A stretch of 64,000 bases of DNA from Nocardioides cavernaquae (lineage in GTDB: Bacteria; Actinomycetota; Actinomycetes; Propionibacteriales; Nocardioidaceae), in assembly GCF_003600895.1 (NCBI RefSeq), contig NZ_QYRP01000002.1, positions 3,100,001 through 3,164,000 on the forward strand. The letters run 5' to 3'. Position numbers and translations under genes: made by a program. Within the stretch, counting starts at the first letter, position 1. Each line of letters begins with the position of its first letter. Positions 10,178 to 20,049 of the stretch are shown here, one piece after another. Below the pieces are notes generated by a model. The model did not search any database. It was not told the DNA's origin and saw nothing but the letters and a program-made list of their open reading frames with translations.

Positions 10178-10263
10178 GTCGAGACGGCGCAACTCGGACG
10201 TCGAGACGGCGCCGTGTCGACGTCCAAGTTGCGCCGTGTCGACCTCGAAGTTGCGACGTGTCG
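10178..10263. repeat. Near-perfect 32-base hairpin plus a third degenerate copy
   Basis: Left arm 10178-10209 and right arm 10212-10243 are complementary over 32 bases with three mismatches and only two bases between them. Each arm itself contains two GTCGAGACGG/GTCGACACGG units around CGCAACT. A further partial copy (AAGTTGCGACGTGTCG) follows at 10248-10263. It fills the space between the convergent glyoxalase-fold gene and rel and could terminate both. The repeated unit looks like a dispersed intergenic palindromic element. Confidence 0.65.
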
Positions 10264-10265
10264 GC

Positions 10266-12635
10266 TCAGATGCGGTAGGCGTCGAAGACGCCGGGCACCG
10301 AGCGGACGGCACGCAGGACGTTGTCGAGGTGCTTGGCGTCGGCCATCTCGAAGCTGAACTTCGACTTCGCGACACGATCCCGCGACGTGGTCAGCGACGC
10401 CGACAGGATGTTCACGTGGGCGTCGGAGAGCACCATCGTGATGTCGGAGAGCAGGCGGGAGCGGTCGAGGGCCTCGACCTGGATGTTGACGAGGTACGTC
10501 GACTTGGCCGTCGGCTCCCAGTCCACCTCGACCAGGCGCTCGGGCTGGGTGCGCAGCTCCTCGGCGTTGGTGCAGTCGACGCGGTGGACGGAGACCCCGC
10601 CACCCTTGGTCACAAAGCCCAGGATCTCGTCGGGCGGCACCGGGGTGCAGCACTTGGCGAGCTTCACCCAGAGGCCGTCGGCACCCTTGACGATGACCGG
10701 TACGTCGCCGGGCGACGTCCGCGGACCACGGTTGCGGCGACCGGTGATGGTGACACCCTCGGCCAGGTCCTCGGCAGCACCCTCGTCGCCGCCGTGCAGC
10801 TCGATCACACGGCGTACGACGGCGGCAGCTGAGAGCTGGCCTTCACCGACCGAGGCATAGACAGCCGTGACATCGGCGAGCTTGAAGTGATCGGCGACCT
10901 CGCTCAGCGACTCGTGGGACATGAGCCGCTTGAGCGGCAGCCCCTCCTTGCGCATGAGCTTGACGATCTGTTCCTTGCCCTGCTCGATCGCCTCGTCGCG
11001 ACGCTCCTTGGTGAACCAGTGCCGGATCTTGGAGCGGGCGCGGGGCGACTTCACGAAGCCGAGCCAGTCCTGCGACGGGCCGGCATTGGGCGCCTTGGAG
11101 GTGAAGACCTCGACGACGTCGCCGTTGTCCAGCGTGGACTCCAGCGACACCAGGCGACCGTTCACGCGCGAGCCGATGGTGTGGTGGCCGACCTCGGTGT
11201 GGACGGCGTACGCGAAGTCGACCGGGGTCGCACCCGCAGGCAGGGCGATGACGTCGCCGCGCGGTGTGAAGACGTAGACCTCGGCGCGGTTGATCTCGAA
11301 GCGCAGCGACTCCAGGAACTCGCCCGGATCCTCGACCTCGGACTGCCAGTCCAGGAGCTGGCGGACCCAGGTCATGTCCTCCTTGTCGCCCATGCGCTCG
11401 GTGTCGACGCCAGCGCGGCCGTCTTCCTTGTACTTCCAGTGGGCCGCGACGCCGTACTCCGCGCGGCGGTGCTGCGCATAGGTGCGGATCTGCATCTCGA
11501 CGGCCTTGCCGTGCGGACCGATGACCGTCGTGTGCAGCGACTGGTACATGTTGAACTTCGGCATCGCGACGTAGTCCTTGAACCGGCCGAGCACGGGGTT
11601 CCACCGGGCGTGGAGGACACCGAGCACCCCGTAGCAGTCGCGCTCCTCCTCGACGAGCACGCGGATGCCGACCAGGTCGTAGATGTCGGAGAAGTCGCGG
11701 CCGCCGACGATCATCTTCTGGTAGATCGAGTAGTAGTGCTTCGGCCGGCCGGTGACGGTCGCCTTGATCTTGGCGTCACGCAGGTCCTGCTCGACCTGGG
11801 CGATCACCTCGGCCAGGAACTTGTCGCGCGACGGCGCCCGCTCGGCGACCAGCCGGACGATCTCGTCGTAGATCTTCGGGTGCAGGGTCGCGAAGGACAG
11901 GTCCTCCAGCTCCCACTTGATCGTGTTCATGCCGAGGCGGTGGGCCAGCGGAGCAAAGATGTCGAGCGTCTCGCGGGCCTTGCGCTCCTGCGTCTCCTGC
12001 TTGACGAACCGCAGCGTGCGCATGTTGTGCAGCCGGTCGGCGAGCTTGATGACCAGCACGCGGATGTCACGCGACATCGCCACGATCATCTTGCGGATCG
12101 TCTCCGCCTGCGCGGAGTCGCCGTACTTCACCTTGTCGAGCTTGGTGACGCCGTCGACCAGCTCGGCGACCTCGTCGCCGAAGTCGCGCCGCAGCTCCTC
12201 GAGCGTGTATGCCGTGTCCTCGACCGTGTCGTGGAGCAGGGCGGCGCAGAGGGTCGCCTCGGTCATGCCGATGTCAGCGAGGATCGACGTGACTGCGAGC
12301 GGGTGCGTGATGTAGGGGTCGCCGCTCTTGCGGCGCTGCTCGCGGTGGTGGTGCTCGGCGGTCGTGTAGGCGCGCTCGAGCAGCGCCAGGTCCGCCTTCG
12401 GGTGGTTGGCCCTCACCGATCGGAAGAGCGGCTCGAGGACCGGGTTGACGCTCCCCTGCGGACGCGCACCGATGCGGGCGAGCCGGGCGCGCATCCGTCG
12501 CGCGGACTGTGCTCCGATCGGCTCGGGAGCCGCCGAGGACTGCTCCGTGACAGGGACCGCCGCCGCACGCGCCGCAGGCACCGTGGGCGCCTCGGGAGGC
12601 GTGTCGGGTGCGGAAACGGAACGGTCCTCGGTCAC
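10266..12635 (-). CDS. rel: Bifunctional (p)ppGpp synthetase/hydrolase Rel
   Basis: 789 residues. Stringent-response enzyme that makes (p)ppGpp from ATP and GDP/GTP and also hydrolyses it. Domains in order: a variable Ala/Pro-rich N-terminus (1-60), HD hydrolase with intact HDTVEDT (about 140-146), synthetase domain with [14 protein letters not shown] and [14 protein letters not shown] motifs (about 310-420), TGS domain ([19 protein letters not shown], about 455-515), helical and zinc-finger-like region containing [11 protein letters not shown], and a C-terminal ACT domain (about 705-789). Both catalytic halves look intact. Start is GTG at 12635; there is no good ribosome-binding site but TAGGAT lies six bases upstream. 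Confidence 0.96.
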   Translation of the reverse strand: MTEDRSVSAPDTPPEAPTVPAARAAAVPVTEQSSAAPEPIGAQSARRMRARLARIGARPQGSVNPVLEPLFRSVRANHPKADLALLERAYTTAEHHHREQRRKSGDPYITHPLAVTSILADIGMTEATLCAALLHDTVEDTAYTLEELRRDFGDEVAELVDGVTKLDKVKYGDSAQAETIRKMIVAMSRDIRVLVIKLADRLHNMRTLRFVKQETQERKARETLDIFAPLAHRLGMNTIKWELEDLSFATLHPKIYDEIVRLVAERAPSRDKFLAEVIAQVEQDLRDAKIKATVTGRPKHYYSIYQKMIVGGRDFSDIYDLVGIRVLVEEERDCYGVLGVLHARWNPVLGRFKDYVAMPKFNMYQSLHTTVIGPHGKAVEMQIRTYAQHRRAEYGVAAHWKYKEDGRAGVDTERMGDKEDMTWVRQLLDWQSEVEDPGEFLESLRFEINRAEVYVFTPRGDVIALPAGATPVDFAYAVHTEVGHHTIGSRVNGRLVSLESTLDNGDVVEVFTSKAPNAGPSQDWLGFVKSPRARSKIRHWFTKERRDEAIEQGKEQIVKLMRKEGLPLKRLMSHESLSEVADHFKLADVTAVYASVGEGQLSAAAVVRRVIELHGGDEGAAEDLAEGVTITGRRNRGPRTSPGDVPVIVKGADGLWVKLAKCCTPVPPDEILGFVTKGGGVSVHRVDCTNAEELRTQPERLVEVDWEPTAKSTYLVNIQVEALDRSRLLSDITMVLSDAHVNILSASLTTSRDRVAKSKFSFEMADAKHLDNVLRAVRSVPGVFDAYRI

Positions 12636-12641
12636 CTGCCC

Positions 12642-12647
12642 ATCCTA
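12642..12647 (-). promoter_or_regulatory. Candidate leaderless -10 box of rel
   Basis: On the minus strand TAGGAT ends six bases before the rel GTG start at 12635, and no Shine-Dalgarno sequence is visible between. The spacing matches the other leaderless candidates in this window. Confidence 0.45.
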
Positions 12648-12687
12648 GTCAGGACAAGCAGGCGGCCGAGGACCGTGGCTCCGGCTG

Positions 12688-13179
12688 CTACATGTAGTTG
12701 TCGCAGTCGGCGTAGTACGTGCCGTTCGACTTCACACCCTTGAAGCAGTAGCCGGCGGTCCAGTCGGTCGTCTTCTTGTAGAGCAGGGCGCATCCACCGT
12801 TGTGGCAGTTGAAGTTCACATACTGCTTCTTGTGAACGTTCCGGTCCGGGTACCACACGCGATAGAGATGTCCGGTCTTGCACACGCGCCAGACGTCGGC
12901 GCGCCGGAACGAGTTCTTGTAGTAGATGTCCGTCCGGAGGTTCCCCAGGGCGTCGCGAGTCGAGTTCGTGTACACCCAGGCTCGGTCCCAATCCCAGGGA
13001 TCGACGACGACGTCAGTTCGCACGACCTTCCCCCAAGATCCCGAACACGTCTGGTTGAGGTTGATCCAGCGCGCGGTGGGGTTACTGACCGAATCTGCCG
13101 CCGCGCTCCCCGCAGGCAGGACGGCACTTGAGGCAAAGGCGACGATCATGGTCGCCAGAATTGCAAGGCAACGGCTCAT
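12688..13179 (-). CDS. Small secreted protein of unknown function
   Basis: 163 residues from the ATG at 13179, chosen because GGGAGG lies nine bases upstream. A Sec signal peptide is clear: SRCLAILATMIVAFASSAVL followed by AGSAAADS, cleavage near residue 29. The mature part is about 135 residues, rich in Trp, Tyr and Asn, with six Cys (TCSGSW, WRVCKT, FNCHNGGCAL, GYCFKG, ADCDNYM) likely forming disulfides outside the cell. I do not recognise the family. It is a stand-alone gene between rel and the gapB-like gene. Confidence 0.75.
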   Translation of the reverse strand: MSRCLAILATMIVAFASSAVLPAGSAAADSVSNPTARWINLNQTCSGSWGKVVRTDVVVDPWDWDRAWVYTNSTRDALGNLRTDIYYKNSFRRADVWRVCKTGHLYRVWYPDRNVHKKQYVNFNCHNGGCALLYKKTTDWTAGYCFKGVKSNGTYYADCDNYM

Positions 13180-13246
13180 ACGTTTGGACCCTCCCGAGAA
13201 GTTCACCTGCCCCGAATGACAGTGAGCACAAACGCTAGGGCATCAA

Positions 13247-13284
13247 CGACAAGGAGCCAGCGCCTCAGCGCTGGCTCCTTGTCG
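13247..13284 (-). terminator. Strong hairpin terminator after the gapB-like gene
   Basis: Perfect 17-base arms (CGACAAGGAGCCAGCGC and its complement) with a four-base CTCA loop, starting nine bases after the dehydrogenase stop codon. TTG follows on the minus strand; there is no long T-tract, as usual for high-GC terminators. It also separates the next gene. Confidence 0.85.
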
Positions 13285-13292
13285 AATTGTTA

Positions 13293-14726
13293 TCAGTCCT
13301 GGGGGAAGAGCGGGTACTCCACACCGGAGATGTGCTGGACCACGCGCACGACCTGGCAGGAGTAGCCGAACTCGTTGTCGTACCAGAGGTAGACGATCGC
13401 GTTGCTGCCGTTGACGATGGTCGCGTTGGCGTCGACGATCGAGGCGTGGCGCGAGCCGACGAAGTCGGTCGAGACGGCGTCGTTCGAGGTGGTGAAGTCG
13501 ATCTGACGCTTCAGGCCCGAGTGCAGCGAGACGTTGCGGAGGTACTCGTTGAACTCCTCCTTCGTCGTCTCCTTCTTCAGGGTGAGGTTCAGGATCGCCA
13601 TCGAGACGTCCGGGGTGGGGACGCGGATCGACGAGCCGGAGATGTGTGCCCCGAAGTCCGGCATGGCCTTCTTGATGGCCGACGCAGCACCGGTCTCGGT
13701 GAGCACCATGTTCAGCGGCGCACTGCGGCCACGACGGTCACCCTTGTGGAAGTTGTCCAGGAGGTTCTGGTCGTTGGTGAACGAGTGAACCGTCTCCACG
13801 TGGCCGTGGACGATGCCGAACTCGTCCTCGATCGCCTTGAGCGGCGGCACGATGGCGTTGGTGGTGCAGGACGCGCAGGAGATGACGTCGTCGTCGTCCG
13901 CGATGGTGCCGTGGTTGACGCCGTGGACGATGTTCTTGACGTCGCCCTTGCCGGGCGCGGTCAGGACGACCTTGGCGATGCCGGGGCGCAGGTGCTTCGA
14001 GAGCCCCTCGCGGTCGCGCCAGATGCCGGTGTTGTCGATCAGGATCGCGTCGTCGATGCCGTACTCGGTGTAGTCCACCGTGGTCGGGTCGCTCGAGTAG
14101 ATGACCTGGATCTCGACGCCGTTGGCGATGATGAGGTTGCGCTCTTCGTCGATCGAGATCGAGCCGTTGAACTGGCCGTGGATCGAGTCGCGACGCAGCA
14201 GCGAGGCGCGCTTCTTCAGGTCGTCGTCGGAGCCACGGCGTACGACGACGGCGCGCAGGCGCAGGCCGTTGCCGGAGCCGGACTTCTCGACGAGCAGGCG
14301 GGCCAGCAGGCGACCGATGCGGCCGAAACCGTAGAGGACGACGTCGGTGTGGCCGTCGCGGACCAGCTTGTTCTCACCGGTGGCGCCGGCGACGGCGGCG
14401 GTGACGAACTCCTCGAGCGTCTGGCCGTTGCTGTCCTCGGCGTAGGCGAGCGCGAGCTTGCCGATGTCGATGCGCGACGGACCCAGGTCGAGGTCGGCGA
14501 TGATCTGCAGGATCGGGAACGTATCCACGATGCTGAGCTCACGCGACTCGATCTGGCGCACGTACTTGTGCGTCTTGAGGATGCTGATCACGGACTTGTT
14601 CACCAGCGACCGGCTGTGCACCAGGATGGTGACGTCGCGCTCACGGTAGAGGTGGCCGATGATCGGGATCATCGCCTCGGCCAGCGCCTCGCGGCGCTTC
14701 CAGTCGGCGAAGTGGTCAGACGTCAC
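13293..14726 (-). CDS. Glyceraldehyde-3-phosphate dehydrogenase, long GapB-like form
   Basis: 477 residues, about 140 longer than ordinary GapA. The N-terminal extension (residues 1-125) is alpha-helical (FADWKRREALAEAMIPIIGH) and precedes the Rossmann motif LYGFGRIGRLLARLL. The catalytic Cys is in SCASCTTNA and the enzyme ends with WYDNEFGYSCQVVR, both canonical. Long forms of this type in corynebacteria (GapB/GapX) work mainly in the gluconeogenic direction and prefer NADP; that is family knowledge, not shown here. Start is GTG at 14726 with a purine-rich GAGAG upstream. It appears to be its own unit, ended by the hairpin at 13247-13284. Confidence 0.92.
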   Translation of the reverse strand: MTSDHFADWKRREALAEAMIPIIGHLYRERDVTILVHSRSLVNKSVISILKTHKYVRQIESRELSIVDTFPILQIIADLDLGPSRIDIGKLALAYAEDSNGQTLEEFVTAAVAGATGENKLVRDGHTDVVLYGFGRIGRLLARLLVEKSGSGNGLRLRAVVVRRGSDDDLKKRASLLRRDSIHGQFNGSISIDEERNLIIANGVEIQVIYSSDPTTVDYTEYGIDDAILIDNTGIWRDREGLSKHLRPGIAKVVLTAPGKGDVKNIVHGVNHGTIADDDDVISCASCTTNAIVPPLKAIEDEFGIVHGHVETVHSFTNDQNLLDNFHKGDRRGRSAPLNMVLTETGAASAIKKAMPDFGAHISGSSIRVPTPDVSMAILNLTLKKETTKEEFNEYLRNVSLHSGLKRQIDFTTSNDAVSTDFVGSRHASIVDANATIVNGSNAIVYLWYDNEFGYSCQVVRVVQHISGVEYPLFPQD

Positions 14727-14766
14727 AGCTGAGTTCTCTCTTCTTCGTGTGTGTCAGTTGGGTGGA

Positions 14767-15333
14767 TCAGACGCGCCCGAGGGCAGTGACCGGAAGTCCG
14801 GGCACGGCATCGCGTCCCGGCAGGAACGTGAGCTCGAGCAGGACCGAGAAGGCCTGTGCCACGCCACCGCAGGACTCGACCAGCGTGCGCGTCGCAGCAG
14901 CGGTCCCGCCGGTGGCCAGCACGTCGTCGACGAGCAGCACCCGGTCACCGGGGGCGATCGCGTCCTGATGGATCTCCAGGGTCGCCTCGCCGTACTCCAG
15001 GGCATAGGACACCGCGTGGGTCGCACGCGGCAGCTTGCCAACCTTCCGGACCGGGACGAACCCCGCCCCGAGGGCCAGGGCGACAGGTGCAGCGAGGATG
15101 AACCCGCGCGCTTCCATGCCCACAACCTTGTCAACGATGACGTTGCCGTCACCGTCACGTCCAGCAGATGCGAGAGCCGTCACAACGGCCGTGAAGGCGT
15201 CGTGGTCGGCGAGCAGGGGCGTGATGTCCTTGAACAGCACCCCCGGCTCCGGATAGTCGGGTACGTCGACGACGCACTCTCGCAGGGCCCGCTCGACCTC
15301 GGCGCTCACCTCGGGAGCCGGACGACCGCTCAC
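14767..15333 (-). CDS. apt: Adenine phosphoribosyltransferase
   Basis: 188 residues. Salvages adenine with PRPP to give AMP. The PRPP-binding loop VLLVDDVLATGGTAAA is present at about residues 130-145, and the type I fold shows GVLFKDITPLL and GMEARGFILAAPVA. The GTG start overlaps the secF stop by four bases (GTGA), so apt is coupled to the sec genes. Linkage sec-apt-rel is conserved among actinobacteria and ties purine salvage to (p)ppGpp metabolism in the same neighbourhood. Confidence 0.95.
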   Translation of the reverse strand: MSGRPAPEVSAEVERALRECVVDVPDYPEPGVLFKDITPLLADHDAFTAVVTALASAGRDGDGNVIVDKVVGMEARGFILAAPVALALGAGFVPVRKVGKLPRATHAVSYALEYGEATLEIHQDAIAPGDRVLLVDDVLATGGTAAATRTLVESCGGVAQAFSVLLELTFLPGRDAVPGLPVTALGRV

Positions 15334-16415
15334 CTGCGGCCTTCTGGACGACCCGACTTCTCGTCGTACACCGGCATGTTCTCGCGGTACTCCGGCACGA
15401 CAGCAGCGTAGGGATCAGCAGCGCGGTTGCGTGCGCGGGCCTTCGCCCGGCGGTCCGCCTGGATCACGGCCGTCTCGCCGGACTTCATGTGGACCAGGAC
15501 CCGGGGTGCGACGAAGACCGACGAGAAGACGCCCGCGGCCATGCCGACGAACTGCGACAGCGCGAGGTCCTTGAGCGAGCTCGAGCCGAGCATCGCGGCG
15601 CTGACGAAGAGGATCGCGCCGAGCGGGATCAGCGCGACGATGCCGGTGTTGACGGAGCGGACCAGCGTCTGGTTGACCGCGAGGTTGGTCGCGTCGGCGT
15701 ACGAGAGCCGGGTCTTGCTCATCTCGGCGGTGTTCTCGCGAATCTTGTCGAACACCACGACGGTGTCGTAGAGCGAGAAGCCGAGGATGGCCAGCAGGCC
15801 AGTGACCGCAGCCGGAGTGACCGGGAAGCCGGAGGCTGCGTAGACGCCGATGGTGATCACGATGTCGTGGATCAGGGCGACGATGGCTGCCACCGACATC
15901 TTCCACTCGCGGAAGTAGCTCCAGATGAAGAGCACCACGATGATCAGGAAGACCAGCACGCCGAGCCCGGCCCGCTGGGCCACCTCCTGGCCCCAGCTGG
16001 CGCTGACGTCGCTCTGCGAGACCTGCAGCTGGTCGTCGCCGAGTGCCGCGAGGATCGCTTCCTGAACGGTCTTGCTCTCCTCGGTGGAGAGGTTCTCGAT
16101 CTGGACCAGGAGCGCGTCGTTGTTGACGGTGGTGACCGTCGGCGACGCCGCCTCCGGGAAGCCCGTGTCGGCGACCGCGGCGCGAACCTCATCAGCCGAG
16201 GACTGGCTGGCCTGCGCGGAGCTCAGGTCGCTGATGCGGTACTCGGTGCCGCCGGTGAACTCGATGCCGAAGTGCAGCGGCTTCACGATCACCGAGAGCA
16301 GCGCCACCCCGACGATCAGGCCGGTGATGACGTACCAGAGCGTGCGGCGACCGACGAAGTCGATCGAACGCTTGCCGTTGTAGAGATCGTTGCCGATCCT
16401 CGAGAACTTGCCCAT
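15330..16415 (-). CDS. secF: Protein translocase subunit SecF
   Basis: 361 residues from the ATG at 16415, which overlaps the secD stop by ATGA; an upstream in-frame extension lies inside secD and is not SecF-like. The protein starts FSRIGNDLYNGKRSIDFVGR, has one N-terminal helix, an extracytoplasmic P1-like domain with GIEFTGGTEYRI, then five helices including the family signature GFSLYDTVVVFDKIREN. With SecD it uses proton-motive force to help pull secreted proteins out of the SecYEG channel. Confidence 0.96.
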   Translation of the reverse strand: MGKFSRIGNDLYNGKRSIDFVGRRTLWYVITGLIVGVALLSVIVKPLHFGIEFTGGTEYRISDLSSAQASQSSADEVRAAVADTGFPEAASPTVTTVNNDALLVQIENLSTEESKTVQEAILAALGDDQLQVSQSDVSASWGQEVAQRAGLGVLVFLIIVVLFIWSYFREWKMSVAAIVALIHDIVITIGVYAASGFPVTPAAVTGLLAILGFSLYDTVVVFDKIRENTAEMSKTRLSYADATNLAVNQTLVRSVNTGIVALIPLGAILFVSAAMLGSSSLKDLALSQFVGMAAGVFSSVFVAPRVLVHMKSGETAVIQADRRAKARARNRAADPYAAVVPEYRENMPVYDEKSGRPEGRR

Positions 16416-17959
16416 CAGGCCTTCCCTCCCGCGGTCACGAGGTCCGTGCCCAAGGTCTCGGTGCTGAGTCCGGACATCCGGCCACCACCGTTGAAGAACT
16501 TGTAGTGCGCGAGCCAGGAGACCAGCGGCTTGGTGAACCAGAACAGCACGGCCAGGTCGATCACCGTGGACAGGCCGAGCGCGAAGCCGAAGCCCTTCAC
16601 GACGCCGGTGGCGAAGATGTAGAGGATGAACGCGGAGAGCAGCGAGACCACGCTGGCCGCGATGCGGGTCCGCTTGGCGCGCACCCACCCGGACTCGACC
16701 GCGACCCGCATCGACTTGCCGTCGCGCATCTCGTCACGGATCCGCTCGAAGAAGATGATGAACGAGTCCGCGGTGACACCGACAGCGATGATCAGGCCAG
16801 CGATGCCGGGGAGGGTCAGCGTGAAGCCGGCCGTCTCCGAGAGCAGGAGCACCATGCCGTACGTCGCGATGGCCGCGACAGCGAGCGAGGCAAGGACGAC
16901 GATGCCCAGGCCTCGGTAGTAGACCAGGCAGAAGAGCATCACGAGCCCGAGGCCGATGCCACCCGCGATCAGACCTGCGGTCAGCTGGTCACCGGCGAGC
17001 GAGGGACCGACGGTCTCGGCGTTGGTCTCCTTGTCGAAGGCGACCGGGAGCGCGCCGTACTTCAGGCTGGTGGCGAGCTCGGTCGCCTCAGCCTGGCCCA
17101 TGTTGCCGGTGATGCTCGAGACGCGGCTGAGGCTGCCGCTCTGCATCGACGGCACCGAGATCGGGGCACCGTCGAGGACGATCGCGAACTGCTCCTGGTT
17201 GTTGGCGTTCAGGGCCGCGGAGACCTTGCCGAACTCCTTCGCGCCGGCGTCCTTCAGCCGGATCTCGACAAGCCAGTCGACAGCGTTCGGTTCCTGTCCG
17301 GCCTCGGCCTTGTTCAGGTCCGAGCCCTCGACGACAGCGGCGGTGAGGAGGTACTTCGCGTACGTCTTCTGGCCGGTCGGGTCCTCGATCTCCTGACAGG
17401 TGACCAGCGGCTTGGCCGGGTCGTCGTTCTCCTCCGGCAGCTCGCCGGTGATCGGGCAGGTGGCCGCGTTGTACTTCGCCACCCACTCGGCGGTCGGAGC
17501 CTCACGCCAGGCCAACGCCTTGTCGGCGTCGCCAGCAGGGGTCGGCACCTCCTTGGTGGCGCCCGGGCCGCTGCAGCGCGTCGCCGCGGCGCCTCCCGTG
17601 GCATCGGAGCAAGCGATGACGCGCATGCCGAGGCGGGCCTGGCGCTGCACGACGTCGATCAGGTCGCGCCGGCTCTCGCCGGGGATCTCGACGACGACGT
17701 GCCGGCCCGACTGGATGAAGACATCGGCCTCGTTGACACCCGAGCCGTTGACGCGGTTGTCGATGATCTGACGGGCCTCGTCGAGCTGGGACGCGCTCGG
17801 GTTGCCGATCGCGGTGAGCGTGATGCGGGTGCCGCCCTGGAGGTCAAGTCCGAGGGCGGGCTTCCAGTTGCCGGCGAGGGCAACGAGCCCGAAGAGCACT
17901 CCCAGGCCGAGCAGGAACGCGAGGAGATTGCGCCCCGGACGGTACTTCGGCTGTGCCAT
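16415..17959 (-). CDS. secD: Protein translocase subunit SecD
   Basis: 514 residues. N-terminal helix followed by GLDLQGGTRITL, a large extracytoplasmic region (about residues 55-320, with an actinobacterial-type insertion containing several Cys), then the five-helix membrane domain with FIIFFERIRDEMRDGKSM. The start codon shares one base with the yajC stop (TGATG) and its own stop overlaps secF, so yajC-secD-secF-apt is one coupled unit. Confidence 0.96.
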   Translation of the reverse strand: MAQPKYRPGRNLLAFLLGLGVLFGLVALAGNWKPALGLDLQGGTRITLTAIGNPSASQLDEARQIIDNRVNGSGVNEADVFIQSGRHVVVEIPGESRRDLIDVVQRQARLGMRVIACSDATGGAAATRCSGPGATKEVPTPAGDADKALAWREAPTAEWVAKYNAATCPITGELPEENDDPAKPLVTCQEIEDPTGQKTYAKYLLTAAVVEGSDLNKAEAGQEPNAVDWLVEIRLKDAGAKEFGKVSAALNANNQEQFAIVLDGAPISVPSMQSGSLSRVSSITGNMGQAEATELATSLKYGALPVAFDKETNAETVGPSLAGDQLTAGLIAGGIGLGLVMLFCLVYYRGLGIVVLASLAVAAIATYGMVLLLSETAGFTLTLPGIAGLIIAVGVTADSFIIFFERIRDEMRDGKSMRVAVESGWVRAKRTRIAASVVSLLSAFILYIFATGVVKGFGFALGLSTVIDLAVLFWFTKPLVSWLAHYKFFNGGGRMSGLSTETLGTDLVTAGGKA

Positions 17960-18288
17960 CAGTTGTCTCCCTCAGCGGACTTGTCAACGACCGGCTGGTC
18001 CGCGGGGTGCGCCGAGGCCGGGTGCGCTCCGGGCTGCGGCGCGCCGACGATCGCACCGCGGGCGAGCTCGACGATCACGCCGGGCGCGATCTCGAGACCG
18101 ATGCGGTCGTCATCGAGCCGGGTGACCGTGCCGTAGATGCCACCGCTGGTGACCAGCGTGTCACCGACCGCGATGCCGGCCTGGAGCTCGGCCATCGCGC
18201 GCTGGCGACGACGGGCCGGGAGGACAAGGAGTAGCCAGAGAACGGCGAAGATGCCCAGCATGGGCAGCAACGCGTACAGATCCGTCAC
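17959..18288 (-). CDS. yajC: Preprotein translocase subunit YajC
   Basis: 109 residues. One N-terminal membrane helix (LLPMLGIFAVLWLLLVLP), then the small cytosolic domain MAELQAGIAVGDTLVTSGGIYGTV typical of YajC, and a Pro/Ala-rich tail (residues 80-109). YajC accompanies SecDF at the translocon. GTG start at 18288 with GAGG about ten bases upstream. It leads the yajC-secD-secF-apt unit and follows ruvB after 72 bases. Confidence 0.93.
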   Translation of the reverse strand: MTDLYALLPMLGIFAVLWLLLVLPARRRQRAMAELQAGIAVGDTLVTSGGIYGTVTRLDDDRIGLEIAPGVIVELARGAIVGAPQPGAHPASAHPADQPVVDKSAEGDN

Positions 18289-18360
18289 GGGAACGTGAGC
18301 CTCTCGGAGGGGAACGTCTGCGGGGCCGCTCGCGCGACCGCCGGTGCAGTGTAGCCCGGC

Positions 18361-19449
18361 TCAGGAACCGAAAAGGGTCGACTCCCCTGCCCCTCCTGCG
18401 GGAGCGGTGAGACCGAGGTGCTCCCACGCGGCAGCGGTCGCGACGCGCCCGCGCGGAGTGCGTGCAAGGAATCCGTTGCGGACCAGGAACGGCTCTGCGA
18501 CCTCCTCGACGGTTTCGCGCTCCTCGCCCACCGCGACAGCGAGGGTGGCGAGACCGACGGGGCCACCGCCGAAGCGCCTGCAGAGCGCGTCGAGAACGCC
18601 GCGGTCGAGCCGGTCCAACCCCAGCGCGTCGACCTCGAACAGGTCGAGCGCCCGATGGGCGATGTCGAGGGTCACCACTCCGTCGGCGCGCACCTGGGCG
18701 TAGTCACGAACCCGCCGCAGCAGCCGGTTGGCGATGCGCGGCGTGCCACGCGAGCGCGAAGCGATCTCGGCCGACCCCTCCGGGGTCAGGTGGACGTCGA
18801 GGAGCCCGGCGCTGCGGTGCACGATCTTGTCCAGCTCATGCGCCTCGTAGAACTCGAGGTGGCCCGTGAACCCGAAACGGTCGCGCAGCGGCCCGGGCAG
18901 CAGGCCGGCGCGGGTCGTGGCGCCGACCAGCGTGAACGGCGGGATCTCCAGCGGGATCGCGGTGGCGCCCGGTCCCTTGCCGATGACGACGTCGACCCGG
19001 AAGTCCTCCATCGCCATGTAGAGCATCTCCTCGGCGGGGCGCGACATCCGGTGGATCTCGTCGACGAAGAGCACGTCTCCCTCGTTGAGGCCGGACAGGA
19101 TCGCCGCCAGGTCTCCGGCATGCGTGATCGCCGGGCCGCTGGTCAGGCGCAACGGCGCCGAGACCTCGGCCGCGATGATCATCGCCAGCGTCGTCTTGCC
19201 CAGACCGGGCGGGCCGGAGAGGAGCACGTGGTCGGGCACCCGACCGCGCGCCTTGGCGGCGTCGAGCACCAGCCCGAGCTGCTCGCGGACCCGCTCCTGG
19301 CCGATCACCTCGTCGAGGGACTTGGGACGGAGCGCCGCCTCGACGACGCGCTCGTCCGCCTCGGCGTCAGCCGCGGTGAGCCGGCCCTCCATCCGGGCCA
19401 GGTGCGCGGCTTCGGCGGGGGTCAGCTCGTCGAGCTCGTCGTCGTACAC
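18361..19449 (-). CDS. ruvB: Holliday junction branch-migration helicase RuvB
   Basis: 362 residues, AAA+ motor of branch migration. Walker [12 protein letters not shown] (about 65-75), Walker [10 protein letters not shown] (about 117-125), sensor/arginine-finger region [18 protein letters not shown], and a C-terminal winged-helix domain ([20 protein letters not shown] onward). It is separated from ruvA by three bases. Together with RuvA and RuvC it resolves recombination intermediates during DNA repair. Confidence 0.97.
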   Translation of the reverse strand: MYDDELDELTPAEAAHLARMEGRLTAADAEADERVVEAALRPKSLDEVIGQERVREQLGLVLDAAKARGRVPDHVLLSGPPGLGKTTLAMIIAAEVSAPLRLTSGPAITHAGDLAAILSGLNEGDVLFVDEIHRMSRPAEEMLYMAMEDFRVDVVIGKGPGATAIPLEIPPFTLVGATTRAGLLPGPLRDRFGFTGHLEFYEAHELDKIVHRSAGLLDVHLTPEGSAEIASRSRGTPRIANRLLRRVRDYAQVRADGVVTLDIAHRALDLFEVDALGLDRLDRGVLDALCRRFGGGPVGLATLAVAVGEERETVEEVAEPFLVRNGFLARTPRGRVATAAAWEHLGLTAPAGGAGESTLFGS

Positions 19450-19452
19450 GGA

Positions 19453-20049
19453 TCAGGCCTTCCGCAGCATCTGCAGCGCGGCACGCAGCAGCACCGCGAC
19501 ATCGGGAGACGGTCCGGCCTGCGGGGCGACCTCGTCCACCGCGCGATCGGCCTCGCGTGCCGACCAGCCGAGCCCGACCAGGCCGTCGGCGACCTGGGAG
19601 CGCCACGCATCGACAACGGGTGCGGCGGTCCGACCGCCGATGCCGGTAGGCGCACCGATGCGGTCCTTGAGCTCGAGGATGATGCGCTGGGCGCCCTTCT
19701 GACCGATGCCCGGCACGCGAGTGAGCGTCTTGACGTCCTCCCCCGCAATGGCAACGCGCAGCTCATCGGGACCGAGCACCGCCAGGATCGCCTGGGCCAG
19801 CTTGGGCCCGACGCCGCTGGCCGTCTGCACCAGCTCGAAGCAGACCTTCTCGTCGTCGTCGAGGAAGCCGAACAGGGTCAGGGAGTCCTCGCGCACGACC
19901 AGGCTCGTCGGGAGGGTCGCTGTCGCACCGAGTCGGAGCGTGGCCAGCGTGCCGGGCGTGCACATGAGCTCGAGCCCGACCCCGCCGACCTCGAGGACTG
20001 CGCTGGTCAGGCTGACGTCGGCGACCGTGCCCCGGACGTGTGCGATCAC
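19453..20049 (-). CDS. ruvA: Holliday junction DNA-binding subunit RuvA
   Basis: 198 residues. N-terminal OB-fold (IAHVRGTVADVSLTSAVLEV), two helix-hairpin-helix units (FELVQTASGVGPKLAQAIL and LTRVPGIGQKGAQRIILEL) and a C-terminal three-helix domain that contacts RuvB (QVADGLVGLGWSAREADRAV). Its ATG overlaps the ruvC stop by four bases. Confidence 0.96.
   Translation of the reverse strand: MIAHVRGTVADVSLTSAVLEVGGVGLELMCTPGTLATLRLGATATLPTSLVVREDSLTLFGFLDDDEKVCFELVQTASGVGPKLAQAILAVLGPDELRVAIAGEDVKTLTRVPGIGQKGAQRIILELKDRIGAPTGIGGRTAAPVVDAWRSQVADGLVGLGWSAREADRAVDEVAPQAGPSPDVAVLLRAALQMLRKA

Noticed and set aside
18473..18479. TGCAAGG as another ECF promoter copy
   Set aside because: Inside ruvB and without a CTCCTACT-like block 17 bases downstream.
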